A stretch of 64,000 nt of DNA from Gillisella vitis (GCF_014204625.1 NZ_JACHLU010000020.1:23014-87013), one strand, 5' to 3'; shown: positions 26,312-36,046, numbered from the stretch's first letter. Translations and numbers: made by a program. The notes: generated from the sequence alone by a model not told the origin.

Positions 26312-26959
26312 TTACCCTTTATGGGCGGCAACGGCGGCATCATAAGCGGCCACCAGCCGGGCGGCGCGGGCCTTGACCACATCGGCCTTGTCGCCGGGCT
26401 TATACAGGCTGGTGCCAATGCCAAAGGCGCGGGCTCCAGCCTTGAGATAGTCGCCGAAATTGTTTTCGCCAACGCCACCGACAGCACCGAGCGGAATGTG
26501 TGGTGGCAGAATGGCCTTGATGGCATTGATGCCGCTTGGGCCAAGCACGCTGGCAGGGAAGAATTTGATGGCGGAAGCGCCTGCCTTGATAGCCGCCAGC
26601 GCCTCTGTGGGCGTAAACGCGCCGGGCATGGACACCATGCCAAGCCGTGCGGCCTGACCAATCACGGCAGGGTCGGTGTTCGGCGTCACGACAAGATTAC
26701 CGCCCACATTGTAGAGTTCTTCAACGGCACCGGCTTCCAGAACCGTGCCAGCACCAATCAGGATTTCACTTGGTGCCAGTTTGCGGGCTTTTTCAATCGA
26801 CACAAACGGCTCTGGCGAGTTCAGCGGCACTTCAATGGCCTCAAAGCCTTCTTCCAGCAGGGCTTCCACCACGCTTTCAATATCTGCAGGGCCGATGCCG
26901 CGCAAAATGGCGACCAGTTCGCGCTTCAGGGTGGGCCATGGAACGATGGGGGAGGTCAT
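26312..26959 (-). CDS. dgoA: 2-dehydro-3-deoxy-6-phosphogalactonate aldolase
   Basis: 215 residues, the usual size of class I KDPG/KDPGal aldolases. The Schiff-base lysine is K132 in AIKFFPAS. VAILRG (16-21), EVPLNSPEP (43-51) and IGAGTVLEAG (68-77) complete the phosphate and keto-acid site; the NSPEP form favours KDPGal over KDPG. It splits 2-keto-3-deoxy-6-phosphogalactonate to pyruvate and glyceraldehyde 3-phosphate, the last step of the De Ley-Doudoroff galactose route. It lies 5 bases after the kinase gene that makes its substrate and ends the leftward operon that starts at chvE. Confidence 0.93.
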   Translation of the reverse strand: MTSPIVPWPTLKRELVAILRGIGPADIESVVEALLEEGFEAIEVPLNSPEPFVSIEKARKLAPSEILIGAGTVLEAGAVEELYNVGGNLVVTPNTDPAVIGQAARLGMVSMPGAFTPTEALAAIKAGASAIKFFPASVLGPSGINAIKAILPPHIPLGAVGGVGENNFGDYLKAGARAFGIGTSLYKPGDKADVVKARAARLVAAYDAAVAAHKG

Positions 26960-26964
26960 GGGGA

Positions 26965-27897
26965 TTATCCTACAAAGAGATGTTGGGCGGCCGCAAACAG
27001 GCCATTGCGCACCAGCGTACTGCCATCAAGGCTTTGCGCCTTCGCTCCGGCCAGCGTGAGAGCGCGAATATAAAGCGCTGACAATGATTTGGAAGCAACA
27101 ATATGCACGGTTTTGCCGCCCTGATAGAAGGCGCGCATTCCGGCAATTTCCGCGCCAATCAACAGGCCAGAGAGGCGGCTGGCGGCTTCATTGGGTTCTG
27201 GCGTGGACAGCAGCCCGCCAGCGCGGATCGAAAACAGGCTGGTGGTCAGCGAAAAGCCATCGCTCAACGCTTCTGCAACGGCGGCATCAAATGCCGCTTC
27301 ATGGGTGGAATGGTCGCCATCCTGTGGGATGGAGAGGCGCAGGATGGATTGCTTGGACAAAAGATCAAACATCTCGCCCGTCATGGCGGTGCGAAAGCGT
27401 TTGACCACGCCATCTTCCAGATCCACCCATTTGCAATGGGTGCCGGGCATGCAGATGATGCCGGAGGCTATGCCACCTGCAACCACGCCCGCCAGCTGGG
27501 TTTCTTCGCCCCGCATCACATCAAACGGGCCAGTGTCTTTTTGACATAGGCCGGGAAGAATAAAGACTTTGCGCGATGCTGTGGGCGACACCGTATGCTG
27601 GTGCAGGTGAGACAGCGCTGTTGGTGTTTCCACGTAAGGCGCTTCCAGCCATCCGGCCCGTGCGCCCGCCATGCCCGCGATGACCACGGGCAGATCCGCA
27701 GGCGCATTCAACGCCTGAAGGTTGTCTTCCAAAACGGTGGCAAACCGATTGTCTGCCGCGCAGGCTGACATGCCGTCTGCGGATTGGCGCTCGCCGAGGA
27801 TTGCACCCTCGGCATTCACCAACCACAGACGAAAATTGCTGGTGCCCCAATCCACCAGAGCGGCAAAGGGGGCGTTTGATGTGCTCATGTCAGCCAT
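26965..27897 (-). CDS. dgoK: 2-dehydro-3-deoxygalactonokinase
   Basis: 310 residues. The N-terminal phosphate loop FAALVDWGTSNFRLWLV (11-27) is typical of the DgoK branch of the ASKHA fold. FILPGLCQKDTGPFDVMRGE (about 112-131) and MPGTHCKWVDLEDG (substrate region) agree with the family. It phosphorylates 2-keto-3-deoxygalactonate with ATP in the cytosol, feeding the aldolase next door. ATG at 27897 is taken; the ATG at 27888 is equally possible as neither has a strong ribosome site. The upstream dehydrogenase gene ends 11 bases before it. Confidence 0.92.
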   Translation of the reverse strand: MADMSTSNAPFAALVDWGTSNFRLWLVNAEGAILGERQSADGMSACAADNRFATVLEDNLQALNAPADLPVVIAGMAGARAGWLEAPYVETPTALSHLHQHTVSPTASRKVFILPGLCQKDTGPFDVMRGEETQLAGVVAGGIASGIICMPGTHCKWVDLEDGVVKRFRTAMTGEMFDLLSKQSILRLSIPQDGDHSTHEAAFDAAVAEALSDGFSLTTSLFSIRAGGLLSTPEPNEAASRLSGLLIGAEIAGMRAFYQGGKTVHIVASKSLSALYIRALTLAGAKAQSLDGSTLVRNGLFAAAQHLFVG

Positions 27898-27908
27898 GCG
27901 AATAACCG

Positions 27909-29426
27909 TTACTGTTGCAGATCGTCTGGCAGCAGGGCCACCGGAATGTTCTGATAGCTCACCGGGCGCAGGAAGCGACGGATCGCCATGGTGCCAACCG
28001 AGGTTGCGCCAAAGTTGGTGGAGGCCGGATAAGGACCGCCATGCACCATGGCATCGCAGACTTCCACGCCGGTCGGGAAGCCATTGGCCAGCACGCGGCC
28101 AGACTTGCGCTCCAGAATCGGCAGAAGTTTCTTCGCTGTTGGCGCGTCCGCATCATCCATATGCAGGGTGGTGGTCAGCTGGCCGACAAAGCTTTCAGCA
28201 AGCTTGACCATTTCCGCTTCATCCTTGACGGTGACGAGAATGCCAAGCGGGCCAAACACTTCTTCGCCCAACACATGATTGTTAAGCCAGTTTTCGCCGG
28301 TGGTGGCAAACAGGTAAGGTGTGGCGTTGCGCAAATCGCAGGTGGTGGTGAGTACGGCCTGAACGCCTTCTGTTGCAGCAATTTTGTCAGCACCGGCGCG
28401 GTAAGCGTTGGCAATGCCGTCGGTCAGCATGGTCTGGGCGTTGACGCTCGCAAGAGCGGTCTTTGCGGTTTCGAGGAAGGCGTCAGCCTCAGCACCCTCA
28501 GTAATGATGGCAATGCCGGGATTGGTGCAAAACTGGCCAGCGCCCATGGTGAGCGAACCAGCCCAGCCCTTGGCCAGGGCTTCGCCGCGTGCCGAGATGG
28601 CGTTTGACAGCAGGAACATCGGGTTGACCGAGCCTAGCTCACCAAAGAACGGAATTGGCTCTGGACGACGTACGCAGAGATCAAACAGCGCGCGGCCACC
28701 GGCCAGCGAGCCGGTAAAGCCCACGGCGCGGGTCAGCGGATGCAGGCAGATGGCCTCGCCGGTTTCGCGGTTGCCACCCTGCACCAGTGAGAACACGCCG
28801 GGATGAACGCCGGTGCGCTTGATGGCGGCATCAATGGCTTGGGCTACAATCTCAGCCGTGCCGGGATGGGCTTCATGACCCTTGACCACAACCGGGCAAC
28901 CAGCAGCCAGTGCGGAAGCGGTATCGCCGCCAGCGGTGGAGAAGGCCAGCGGGAAGTTGGACGCGCCAAACACGCCAACCGGGCCAATCGGCCGCTGCAT
29001 CAGGCGAATGTCGGGGCGGGGCAGGGGCTGGCGGTCTGGCAGGGCTGCGTCAAAGCGACGGTCCAGATAGTCGCCTTTGCGGATATGCTCGGCAAACAGT
29101 TTCAGCTGGCCAGTGGTGCGGCCACGCTCGCCTTGCAGGCGGGCTTCCGGCAGGCCGGTTTCCTGAGAGCCAATGGCGGTGATGGCGTCGCCACGGGCGT
29201 CAATTTCTTCAGCAATGGCTTCCAGAAACTTGGCGCGCTCTTCGCGGGAGGAATAGCCGTAAGAGATAAATGCTTCTTCCGCTGCCTTAAAGGCGCGATC
29301 AACAAGCGCTGCCGAGCCAGTGGCATAGGTGCGGCTCTCGCCGCTGGCGGGATGGGAGACGAATGTGCCTGTGCCATCCACCCATTCGCCTGCGATCAGG
29401 TGCTTTCCGGTCAGAGTCAATGTCAT
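27909..29426 (-). CDS. Alpha-ketoglutaric semialdehyde dehydrogenase
   Basis: 505 residues from ATG 29426, with AGAGGAATTCAGG upstream. It is an aldehyde dehydrogenase with catalytic Cys300 in MGAGQFCTNPG and general base Glu263 in FFGELGSVNPMF; these local sequences are characteristic of the ketoglutaric semialdehyde branch. GASNFPLAFSTAGGDTASAL is the cofactor region. It oxidises 2-oxoglutarate semialdehyde to 2-oxoglutarate with NAD(P), the final step when L-arabinose (or sugar acids) is degraded without phosphorylation. Its presence beside a galactose-type aldolase and kinase means the operon can serve both C5 and C6 sugar acids. Confidence 0.9.
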   Translation of the reverse strand: MTLTLTGKHLIAGEWVDGTGTFVSHPASGESRTYATGSAALVDRAFKAAEEAFISYGYSSREERAKFLEAIAEEIDARGDAITAIGSQETGLPEARLQGERGRTTGQLKLFAEHIRKGDYLDRRFDAALPDRQPLPRPDIRLMQRPIGPVGVFGASNFPLAFSTAGGDTASALAAGCPVVVKGHEAHPGTAEIVAQAIDAAIKRTGVHPGVFSLVQGGNRETGEAICLHPLTRAVGFTGSLAGGRALFDLCVRRPEPIPFFGELGSVNPMFLLSNAISARGEALAKGWAGSLTMGAGQFCTNPGIAIITEGAEADAFLETAKTALASVNAQTMLTDGIANAYRAGADKIAATEGVQAVLTTTCDLRNATPYLFATTGENWLNNHVLGEEVFGPLGILVTVKDEAEMVKLAESFVGQLTTTLHMDDADAPTAKKLLPILERKSGRVLANGFPTGVEVCDAMVHGGPYPASTNFGATSVGTMAIRRFLRPVSYQNIPVALLPDDLQQ

Positions 29427-29456
29427 CCTGAATTCCTCTTCTAAAAGATAAAATAG

Positions 29457-29498
29457 GGACACAAGCGCTTGGTCTGCTTGGGAGGCGCGCTTGTGTCC
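29457..29498 (-). other. Intercistronic stem-loop
   Basis: GGACACAAGCGC (29457-29468) and GCGCTTGTGTCC (29487-29498) form a perfect 12-bp stem with an 18-base loop. Read leftward it is followed by CTATTTTATCTTTTAG. It lies between the sugar dehydrogenase stop and the aldehyde dehydrogenase start, and may act as a partial terminator or as a barrier to RNA decay. Confidence 0.6.
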
Positions 29499-29522
29499 TG
29501 TCAGAAACTATGAAAGTTCCTG

Positions 29523-30458
29523 TTACTCTATAAAGGCTTCAACCTCATGACGCTCGCCCGTGAGGAAAGCATCGGCAACAAGGCGAAGGGGCTGATAGTC
29601 GGCGTCGCTCTTGCGGGTCCGCACCAGCTCGGCAAAGCGGGTGTAGATGCGGGCATATTCGCGGTCTGGGCCTTCAACGGTCAGCTTGCCATCTATATAG
29701 AGTTCCGCACCGCCTTTTGCGAGGCGAAGCCGGCCTTTATCGGTTTCGACCACGATATCCCAGGTCTGTGTGCCTTCCTGACGCCAGTCAAACTCGGCAC
29801 TGATGGCTGCCCCTGCCGCACTGCGCATTTGCAAGCTTGCTGCAATCGGCTGCTGGCGATTGGATGGGAAAGACAGCGAGGCCTTTTCCACAATGGTCTG
29901 GCCGGGAATGATGGCGGTGAGAATCGAGAGCGCATTGATGCCCGGATCAAACACGCCAAAGCCGCCTGCTTCCCAGATCCAAGCCTGACCGGGGTGCCAG
30001 CGGCGCACATCTTCTTTCCAGGTGATGGTGACACTGTTTATTTTCTTGGTGGACAGCCATTCGCGTGCAGGCTCAACGCCATTGGCAAAGCGCGAATGCC
30101 AGGTGGCAAACAGCACAACGCCAGCCAGTTCGGCCATTTCAGCCAAGGCTTGTGCTTCGCCAATAGTGGCGGCTGGTGGCTTTTCCATCAATACGTCGAG
30201 GCCAGCGGCAATGGCCTTCTTGGCCATGTCAAAGCGCACGTCCGGCGGGGTGCAAAGCGAAATGGCGCGGATGTCTTTTCGGTTTTCCAAAAAGGCATCA
30301 TAGCTTTCAAAATTCTCGGCACCCTCAATCTTTGCATTGCGGCTGATGGCAGCTTTAATATCGAAATCGCGGCCTTCTTCGCAGGAGGGAATGTGCTGGT
30401 CACGGGCAATTTTGCCAACGCCAGCCAAGGCCAGCGCGATCTTTTGGGTGGAGGTCAT
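29523..30458 (-). CDS. Gfo/Idh/MocA oxidoreductase, D-galactose / L-arabinose 1-dehydrogenase-like
   Basis: 311 residues from ATG 30458. The N-terminal Rossmann fold has ALAGVGKIARDQHIPS (about 10-25). EKPPAAT (about 95-101) carries the conserved lysine of the family, and the C-terminal domain has EAGGFGVFDPGINALSIL. The close look of these motifs to Gal of pseudomonads and rhizobia, together with the neighbours, points to oxidation of D-galactose or L-arabinose at C1 to the lactone with NAD(P). No lactonase gene is seen here, so lactone opening is spontaneous or encoded elsewhere. Preference between galactose and arabinose cannot be set from sequence. Confidence 0.82.
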   Translation of the reverse strand: MTSTQKIALALAGVGKIARDQHIPSCEEGRDFDIKAAISRNAKIEGAENFESYDAFLENRKDIRAISLCTPPDVRFDMAKKAIAAGLDVLMEKPPAATIGEAQALAEMAELAGVVLFATWHSRFANGVEPAREWLSTKKINSVTITWKEDVRRWHPGQAWIWEAGGFGVFDPGINALSILTAIIPGQTIVEKASLSFPSNRQQPIAASLQMRSAAGAAISAEFDWRQEGTQTWDIVVETDKGRLRLAKGGAELYIDGKLTVEGPDREYARIYTRFAELVRTRKSDADYQPLRLVADAFLTGERHEVEAFIE

Positions 30459-30490
30459 AGGTGTGCCCCGATCTGATATTTCGTCAAAGA

Positions 30491-30515
30491 GAAATGCGCC
30501 GATCCGGCGCATTTC
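30491..30515 (-). other. Intercistronic stem-loop
   Basis: GAAATGCGCCG (30491-30501) and CGGCGCATTTC (30505-30515) pair perfectly over 11 bp with a 3-base loop. It sits in the 72-bp gap between the dehydratase stop and the dehydrogenase start. No U-tract follows leftward, so RNA stability or processing is likelier than termination. Confidence 0.55.
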
Positions 30516-30530
30516 AATGGCGACAAAGGA

Positions 30531-32276
30531 TTAATGCGAGTCCTTGCCAACGGCAGAACCACGACATCCTTTCAGGAAGTCGAAGTCAGCACCCGTATCT
30601 GCACCTTCCACGTGGTCGTGGAACAGCTTGGCGTAACCGCTGGCAGGCGCTTCAACATTCGGGCGCCAATCGGCCAGACGGCGCTGCATTTCTTCATCGG
30701 AAATATCCAGATGAATCTTGCGGGCATCCACATCCAGCTCAATGAAATCGCCGTCCTTGACAATCGCCAGCGGACCGCCACGGGCGGCTTCCGGCGAGGT
30801 GTGCAGCAGCACCGTGCCGTAAGCGGTGCCGGACATGCGCGCATCGGAGATACGCACCATGTCGGTAATGCCCTTGCGCAGCACCTTGGGCGGCAGGCCC
30901 ATGTTGCCCACTTCGGCCATGCCCGGATAGCCACGCGGACCACAGTTTTTCAAAACCATCACGCAGGTTTCGTCAATGTCGAGGGCCTCGTCATTGATCT
31001 TGGCCTTGTAATCGTCGATGTCTTCAAACACCACGGCGCGGCCACGGTGCTTCATCAGATGCTCAGACGCTGCCGATGGCTTGAGCACGCAGCCCTTGGG
31101 AGCCAGATTGCCGCGCAGAACCACGATACCGCCATGCTGGGTCAGGGCCTTTTCAACTGGCAGGATCACATCCTCATTCCAGTTTTTGACGTCCTTGACT
31201 TCGTCCCAGATGGTTTCGCCGGACACGGTGAGCGCATCCTTGTTGAGCTTGCCCGCTTCGCCAAGGCGCTTGATGACAACCGGAAGGCCGCCTGCGTAGA
31301 AGAATTCTTCCATCAGATATTTGCCCGATGGCATCAGATTGACGATGGTCGGTATGTCGCGGCCAAGGCGATCCCAATCGTCCAGCGTCAGATCAATGCC
31401 AACGCGGCCAGCCATGGCCAGCAGATGCACAACGGCATTGGTGGAGCCGCCGATGGCACCATTGACGCGGATGGCGTTTTCAAACGCTTCTTTGGTCATG
31501 ATGTCTGATGGCTTCAGATCATCCTTGACCATCTGCACAATGCGGCGGCCAGAGAGCTGCGCCATCACGCGGCGGCGGCTATCCACGGCTGGAATGGCCG
31601 CATTGCCAGACAGCGCCATGCCGAGCGCTTCCACCATCGACGCCATGGTCGAGGCTGTGCCCATGGTGTTGCAGGTGCCGGATGAGCGCGACATCGAGGC
31701 TTCGGCCTCAACAAACTCTTCCTGGGTCATCTCGCCAGCCTTCACAGCTTCGGAGAACTTCCAAAGATGGGTGCCAGAGCCAACACGCTCGCCACGGAAG
31801 TAACCGTTCAGCATGGGGCCGCCGGTGACAACGATGGAGGGGATATCGGTAGACGCTGCGGCCATCACCAGCGATGGCGTGGTCTTGTCACAGCCCACCA
31901 GCAGCACCGCGCCATCAATCGGCTGGCCGCGCATGGCTTCTTCCACCGCAAGAGCCGCCAGATTGCGATACATCATCGCGGTCGGACGGAAGGTGTTTTC
32001 GGAAGCCGAGAACACTGGCACTTCAACCGGAAAACCACCGGCTTCCCACACGCCAGCCTTGACCTTTTCGGCCAGTTCCCGCAGGTGGCCGTTGCAAGGG
32101 GTCAGATCCGACCAGGTGTTGAGAATGCCGATCACCGGGCGTCCGTCGAACAGATCGTGCGGATGGCCCTGATTTTTCATCCAGCCGCGGTGGTAGATGG
32201 TGTCGCGTGATGTGCCGCCGTACCACGATTGTGAGCGCAGCGTGCGGGGCCATTCCTTAGGTTTGAAGCCACTCAT
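30531..32276 (-). CDS. Sugar-acid dehydratase, L-arabinonate dehydratase type (IlvD/Edd family)
   Basis: 581 residues, the length of characterised rhizobial arabinonate dehydratases. Three cysteines at 61 (TPCNGH), 129 (VGCDKTTPS) and 202 (SGTCNTMG) are placed as iron-sulfur ligands in this family. MVRISDARMSGTAYG near the C-terminus holds the catalytic serine. It dehydrates L-arabinonate, and usually galactonate or fuconate too, to the 2-keto-3-deoxy acid. Upstream is gguC (57-bp gap) and downstream the sugar 1-dehydrogenase. Its product can go either to the DgoK/DgoA pair or on to ketoglutaric semialdehyde. Confidence 0.92.
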   Translation of the reverse strand: MSGFKPKEWPRTLRSQSWYGGTSRDTIYHRGWMKNQGHPHDLFDGRPVIGILNTWSDLTPCNGHLRELAEKVKAGVWEAGGFPVEVPVFSASENTFRPTAMMYRNLAALAVEEAMRGQPIDGAVLLVGCDKTTPSLVMAAASTDIPSIVVTGGPMLNGYFRGERVGSGTHLWKFSEAVKAGEMTQEEFVEAEASMSRSSGTCNTMGTASTMASMVEALGMALSGNAAIPAVDSRRRVMAQLSGRRIVQMVKDDLKPSDIMTKEAFENAIRVNGAIGGSTNAVVHLLAMAGRVGIDLTLDDWDRLGRDIPTIVNLMPSGKYLMEEFFYAGGLPVVIKRLGEAGKLNKDALTVSGETIWDEVKDVKNWNEDVILPVEKALTQHGGIVVLRGNLAPKGCVLKPSAASEHLMKHRGRAVVFEDIDDYKAKINDEALDIDETCVMVLKNCGPRGYPGMAEVGNMGLPPKVLRKGITDMVRISDARMSGTAYGTVLLHTSPEAARGGPLAIVKDGDFIELDVDARKIHLDISDEEMQRRLADWRPNVEAPASGYAKLFHDHVEGADTGADFDFLKGCRGSAVGKDSH

Positions 32277-32333
32277 GGTGTTTTCTTCCCGTGTTTGGTG
32301 TTAACGCGGCGGCTTGGTGCCGCCTCTTGTTGT

Positions 32334-33299
32334 TCAGATTTTCTTGACGGCAAACGGTGTTTCAGCCGCAACCACCAGCGGGTTTTGCAGGGGCAGGCCA
32401 AATTCTGGCGCGCTCACTTCAAACACATCGCCAGCTTCAGTCTTGAAGCCATCGGCGAAGGACAGTGTGGCGGTGCCGAACATATGCACGTGCAAATCGC
32501 CGGGCTGGCAGAACAGACCATATTTGAAGTGGTGATATTCCAGATTGGCGATGGTGTGGGACATGTTGTCCTCGCCAGACAGGAAGGGCTTTTCCCAAAC
32601 CGTCTTGCCGTCGCGCAAGATCTTGGAGGTGCCATTGATATGGGCAGGCAGATCACCGACCAGCAGTTCCGGGCCAAAGGAGGCGGGGCGCAGCTTGGAA
32701 TGGGCGAGGTAGAGATAGTTGATCTTCTCGGTCACATGGTCCGAAAATTCGTTGGCCAGCGTGAAGCCAATGCGCACCGGCGTGCCATCGGTATCGATAA
32801 CATAAAAGCCGGCAATTTCAGGCTCTTCACCGCCATCCAGCGCGAAGGAGGGAGATTCCAGACCATCCAACGGAGCTACAGCATTGACGCCGGTGCCCTT
32901 GTAGAACCATTCCGGCTGCACGCCCCAGGCGCCGTCCTTCGGCTTGCCGCCTTCCAGACCCATGCGGAACATTTTCATGCTGTCGCTCATGCCAGCCGTG
33001 TCCGCATGCATACTGTCACGGGCGGAGGCCGAACCGGTGTGGGTGAGGCCCGTGCCGGTGAGGAACATATGGGCGGCATCGGGATGGCGCACCGGACAAT
33101 CCAGCTTGCCGGAGGCAGCCAGATTTGCCAGATCAACCACATCGCCTTCGCCTTGCTTGGCAATCAGATCAGCAAGGCTGACCTTGGCAGCAAGCGCTGC
33201 CTTGGCGAGATCAAAGGTGGAGGAAAAGCCCGGTACGAGACGCGCGACTTCACCTTGCCGGCAGATCACTCCACCGGCTTTCAATTGCGAAAGATACAT
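32334..33299 (-). CDS. gguC: GguC / AraD1-family protein (fumarylacetoacetate hydrolase-like)
   Basis: 321 residues. The C-terminal two thirds resemble the FAH fold: YVIDTDGTPVRIGFTLANEF and the region LRPASFGPELLVGDLP. The gene directly follows gguB, as in Agrobacterium where it is called gguC. FAH-like enzymes of sugar-acid pathways dehydrate or cleave 2-keto-3-deoxy acids, so a likely role is 2-keto-3-deoxy-L-arabinonate dehydratase, producing the semialdehyde used by the dehydrogenase at 27909. That role is inference from the family and the pathway gap. No membrane segment or signal is present. Confidence 0.85.
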   Translation of the reverse strand: MYLSQLKAGGVICRQGEVARLVPGFSSTFDLAKAALAAKVSLADLIAKQGEGDVVDLANLAASGKLDCPVRHPDAAHMFLTGTGLTHTGSASARDSMHADTAGMSDSMKMFRMGLEGGKPKDGAWGVQPEWFYKGTGVNAVAPLDGLESPSFALDGGEEPEIAGFYVIDTDGTPVRIGFTLANEFSDHVTEKINYLYLAHSKLRPASFGPELLVGDLPAHINGTSKILRDGKTVWEKPFLSGEDNMSHTIANLEYHHFKYGLFCQPGDLHVHMFGTATLSFADGFKTEAGDVFEVSAPEFGLPLQNPLVVAAETPFAVKKI

Positions 33300-33311
33300 G
33301 ACCCAGTTTCC

Positions 33312-34511
33312 TTAGGCTGCTTTGTTCTTGTTGTAGACGTCGAAGAAGACGGCGGCGAGAAGCACGAGGCCCTTGACCATCTGCTGGAAATCAATGCCCA
33401 GGCCCACGATGGACATGCCGTTGTTCATCACGCCCATGATAAAGGCACCAATCACGGCACCGGTAATTTTGCCAACGCCGCCAGAGGCTGAAGCACCGCC
33501 GATAAAGCAGGCTGCAATCACGTCCAGCTCAAACCCACTACCGGCTTTCGGTGTGGCAGAGTTGAGGCGGGCTGCGATAATCATCCCGGCCAGACCCGCC
33601 AGAACACCCATGTTGACGAAGGTCAGGAAGCTCAAACGCTCGGTGTTGATACCCGAGAGCTTGGTGGCCTTTTCATTGCCGCCCATGGCGTAGATGCGAC
33701 GGCCAATCGTGGTGCGGCGTGTGACGAAGGAATAAAGAATGATCAGTGCCAGCATCACCACCAGAACATTTGGCAGGCCGCGATAGGTCGACAACAGATA
33801 GCCAAGTGCCAGAACCGCGCCAGACACAATCAGGTTCTGCACCAGAAAGAATCCGAATGGCTCGACATCAATCCCGTGCACGACATTCACCTGACGACGG
33901 CGCCAGGCCAGCACAAACAGAGCCACTGCACCAATGACCGTCAGAATGATTGAGGTTGAATGCAGATCGCCCATATCAATCACATCGGGCAGGAAGCCGG
34001 TGCTGATCAGCTGGAATTCTTTCGGGAAGGGGCCGATGTTGCGGCCGCCAAGAACATAAAGCGTCAATCCGCGAAACACCAGCATCCCTGCCAGAGTGAC
34101 GATGAAGGATGGAATACGATGGTAGGCAACCCAATAGCCCTGAGCTGCGCCAATCACGCCGCCAATGACCAGACAGATCAGAACCGTGGGGATGAACCCA
34201 AGGCCCCAGCTGACCGTTAAGATAGCGGCGAGCGCGCCAACAAAGCCGACAATGGAGCCAACCGACAGATCAATATGACCAGCGACAATCACCAGCAACA
34301 TGCCAAGCGCCATAATGACGATGAAGGAGTTCTGGAGCACCAGATTGGTCAGGTTGACGGGCTTGAACAGAATGCCGCCGGTATAGAACTGGAAGAACAC
34401 CATGATGGCAACAAGAGCGATCAACATGCCGTATTCGCGGATATTGGCGCGAATGTAGGAGGCGATCGACACCACGTTCTGCTCTTGCGAGGATGGGTTG
34501 GCGGAACTCAT
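33312..34511 (-). CDS. gguB: Sugar ABC transporter permease GguB
   Basis: 399 residues with about ten hydrophobic segments, an RbsC/XylH-type permease. VIVAGHIDLSVGSIVGFVGA (about 79-98) and YAMGGNEKATKLSGINTERL carry the conserved permease motifs, and FIGGASASGGVGKITGAVIG lies near the C-terminus. It forms the inner-membrane channel for sugars delivered by ChvE. The start codon shares bases with the gguA stop (TAATG), so the two are translated together. Confidence 0.95.
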   Translation of the reverse strand: MSSANPSSQEQNVVSIASYIRANIREYGMLIALVAIMVFFQFYTGGILFKPVNLTNLVLQNSFIVIMALGMLLVIVAGHIDLSVGSIVGFVGALAAILTVSWGLGFIPTVLICLVIGGVIGAAQGYWVAYHRIPSFIVTLAGMLVFRGLTLYVLGGRNIGPFPKEFQLISTGFLPDVIDMGDLHSTSIILTVIGAVALFVLAWRRRQVNVVHGIDVEPFGFFLVQNLIVSGAVLALGYLLSTYRGLPNVLVVMLALIILYSFVTRRTTIGRRIYAMGGNEKATKLSGINTERLSFLTFVNMGVLAGLAGMIIAARLNSATPKAGSGFELDVIAACFIGGASASGGVGKITGAVIGAFIMGVMNNGMSIVGLGIDFQQMVKGLVLLAAVFFDVYNKNKAA

Positions 34512-36046
34512 TATTTCTTCTCCCCTGAGCGCATGATAGCGCGCATGATGCTTTCCTGGCTTGCCTCTTCCTTTGAAAGCTCTGCGACAATGCGTCCTTC
34601 GTTCATGACGTAGATGCGGTCGCAGGTTCCAAGCAGTTCCGGCATTTCCGACGAAATCATCAGAACGCCTTTGCCGTCGGCCGCAAGCTGGTTGATAATG
34701 CTATAGATTTCATATTTCGCGCCGACATCGATGCCGCGCGTCGGCTCATCCAGAATGAGCACTTCCGGGTTGGAAAACAGCCATTTGGACAGAACAACTT
34801 TTTGCTGGTTGCCGCCCGACAGATTGACGGTTTCCTGATAGATACCATGCGAGCGAATGCGCAGTTTCGACCGATAGTCGGTGGCAACCTTGATCTCTTT
34901 GATGTCGTTGATCACGCCTGCGCTGGATACGCCCGGCAGATTGGCAAGTGTGGTGTTGTGCAAAATCGTATCGGCCAGCACCAGACCAAGATGTTTGCGG
35001 TCTTCAGTGACATAGGCCAGACCTGCGTCAATCGCCTTGCGCACGGTGGAAACATCCACCACTTTGCCATCCATGTAAGCTTCTCCGCTGATCTTATGAC
35101 CATAGGATTTGCCAAACAGGCTCATGGCAAATTCAGTGCGGCCTGCGCCCATAAGGCCAGCAATACCAACCACTTCGCCACGCTTTACGTGGACATTGAT
35201 GTCATGCAGAACCTGCCGCTCGCGGTGCTGGTGATGGAAGGCATTCCAGTTCTTGACTTCAAGAACGGTGTCGCCAATCGGCACAGAGCGCGGCGGATAG
35301 CGATCTTCAAGGTCACGACCCACCATGTTGCGAATGATCACGTCTTCGCTGACTTCTTCGGCGTGACAGTCCAGTGTTTTCACGGTCATGCCATCACGCA
35401 GCACAGTGATCTGGTCTGCGACTTTGCGCACTTCGTTGAGCTTGTGGGTGATGATGATCGATGTGATGCCCTGTTTGCGAAACTCGATCAGAAGATTAAG
35501 CAGAGCGTCGGAATCTGTCTCATTGAGCGAGGCTGTCGGCTCATCCAGAATCAGCAGCTTGACGCTTTTCGATAGCGCCTTGGCAATTTCTGCCAATTGC
35601 TGCTTTCCCACGCCAATATCGGTCACCAGAGTGTTTGGAGACTCCTTCAAGCCAACCATGGCGAGGAGTTTTTTGGTACGGCTGAATGTCTCTTCCCAGC
35701 TGATCACGCCTTTTGTGGCAATTTCGTTGCCCAGAAAAATATTCTCGGCAATGGACAACTGCGGCACAAGCGCCAGCTCCTGGTGAATGATGATAATGCC
35801 GATTTCTTCACTGTCCTTGATGACCTTGAAGTTGCGCACTTCGCCATCATAGACAATATCGCCGTCATAGCTGCCGGCCGGGTACACGCCGGAGAGAACT
35901 TTCATCAGGGTGGATTTGCCAGCCCCGTTCTCGCCCACCAATGCATGGATCTCACCTTTGCGAACCTTGAGATTCACATCCGCAAGCGCTTTCACGCCTG
36001 GGAACGTCTTGGTGATGTTCCGCATTTCGAGGATGGTATTTTCCAT
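34511..36046 (-). CDS. gguA: Sugar ABC transporter ATPase GguA
   Basis: 511 residues from ATG 36046, after GGAACG. It is a double ABC protein of the carbohydrate (CUT2) type. The N-terminal domain has a full Walker A, GENGAGKS (38-45), and Walker B LLILDEPTASLNE. The C-terminal domain has a degenerate loop, LMGAGRTEFAMSLFG, and a strong signature LSGGNQQKVVLSKWL with VLILDEPTRGIDVG, as usual for MglA/XylG. It powers uptake of galactose, arabinose, xylose, glucose and related sugars with GguB and ChvE. A stem-loop with a U-tract lies between it and chvE, probably lowering its expression relative to the binding protein. Confidence 0.95.
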   Translation of the reverse strand: MENTILEMRNITKTFPGVKALADVNLKVRKGEIHALVGENGAGKSTLMKVLSGVYPAGSYDGDIVYDGEVRNFKVIKDSEEIGIIIIHQELALVPQLSIAENIFLGNEIATKGVISWEETFSRTKKLLAMVGLKESPNTLVTDIGVGKQQLAEIAKALSKSVKLLILDEPTASLNETDSDALLNLLIEFRKQGITSIIITHKLNEVRKVADQITVLRDGMTVKTLDCHAEEVSEDVIIRNMVGRDLEDRYPPRSVPIGDTVLEVKNWNAFHHQHRERQVLHDINVHVKRGEVVGIAGLMGAGRTEFAMSLFGKSYGHKISGEAYMDGKVVDVSTVRKAIDAGLAYVTEDRKHLGLVLADTILHNTTLANLPGVSSAGVINDIKEIKVATDYRSKLRIRSHGIYQETVNLSGGNQQKVVLSKWLFSNPEVLILDEPTRGIDVGAKYEIYSIINQLAADGKGVLMISSEMPELLGTCDRIYVMNEGRIVAELSKEEASQESIMRAIMRSGEKK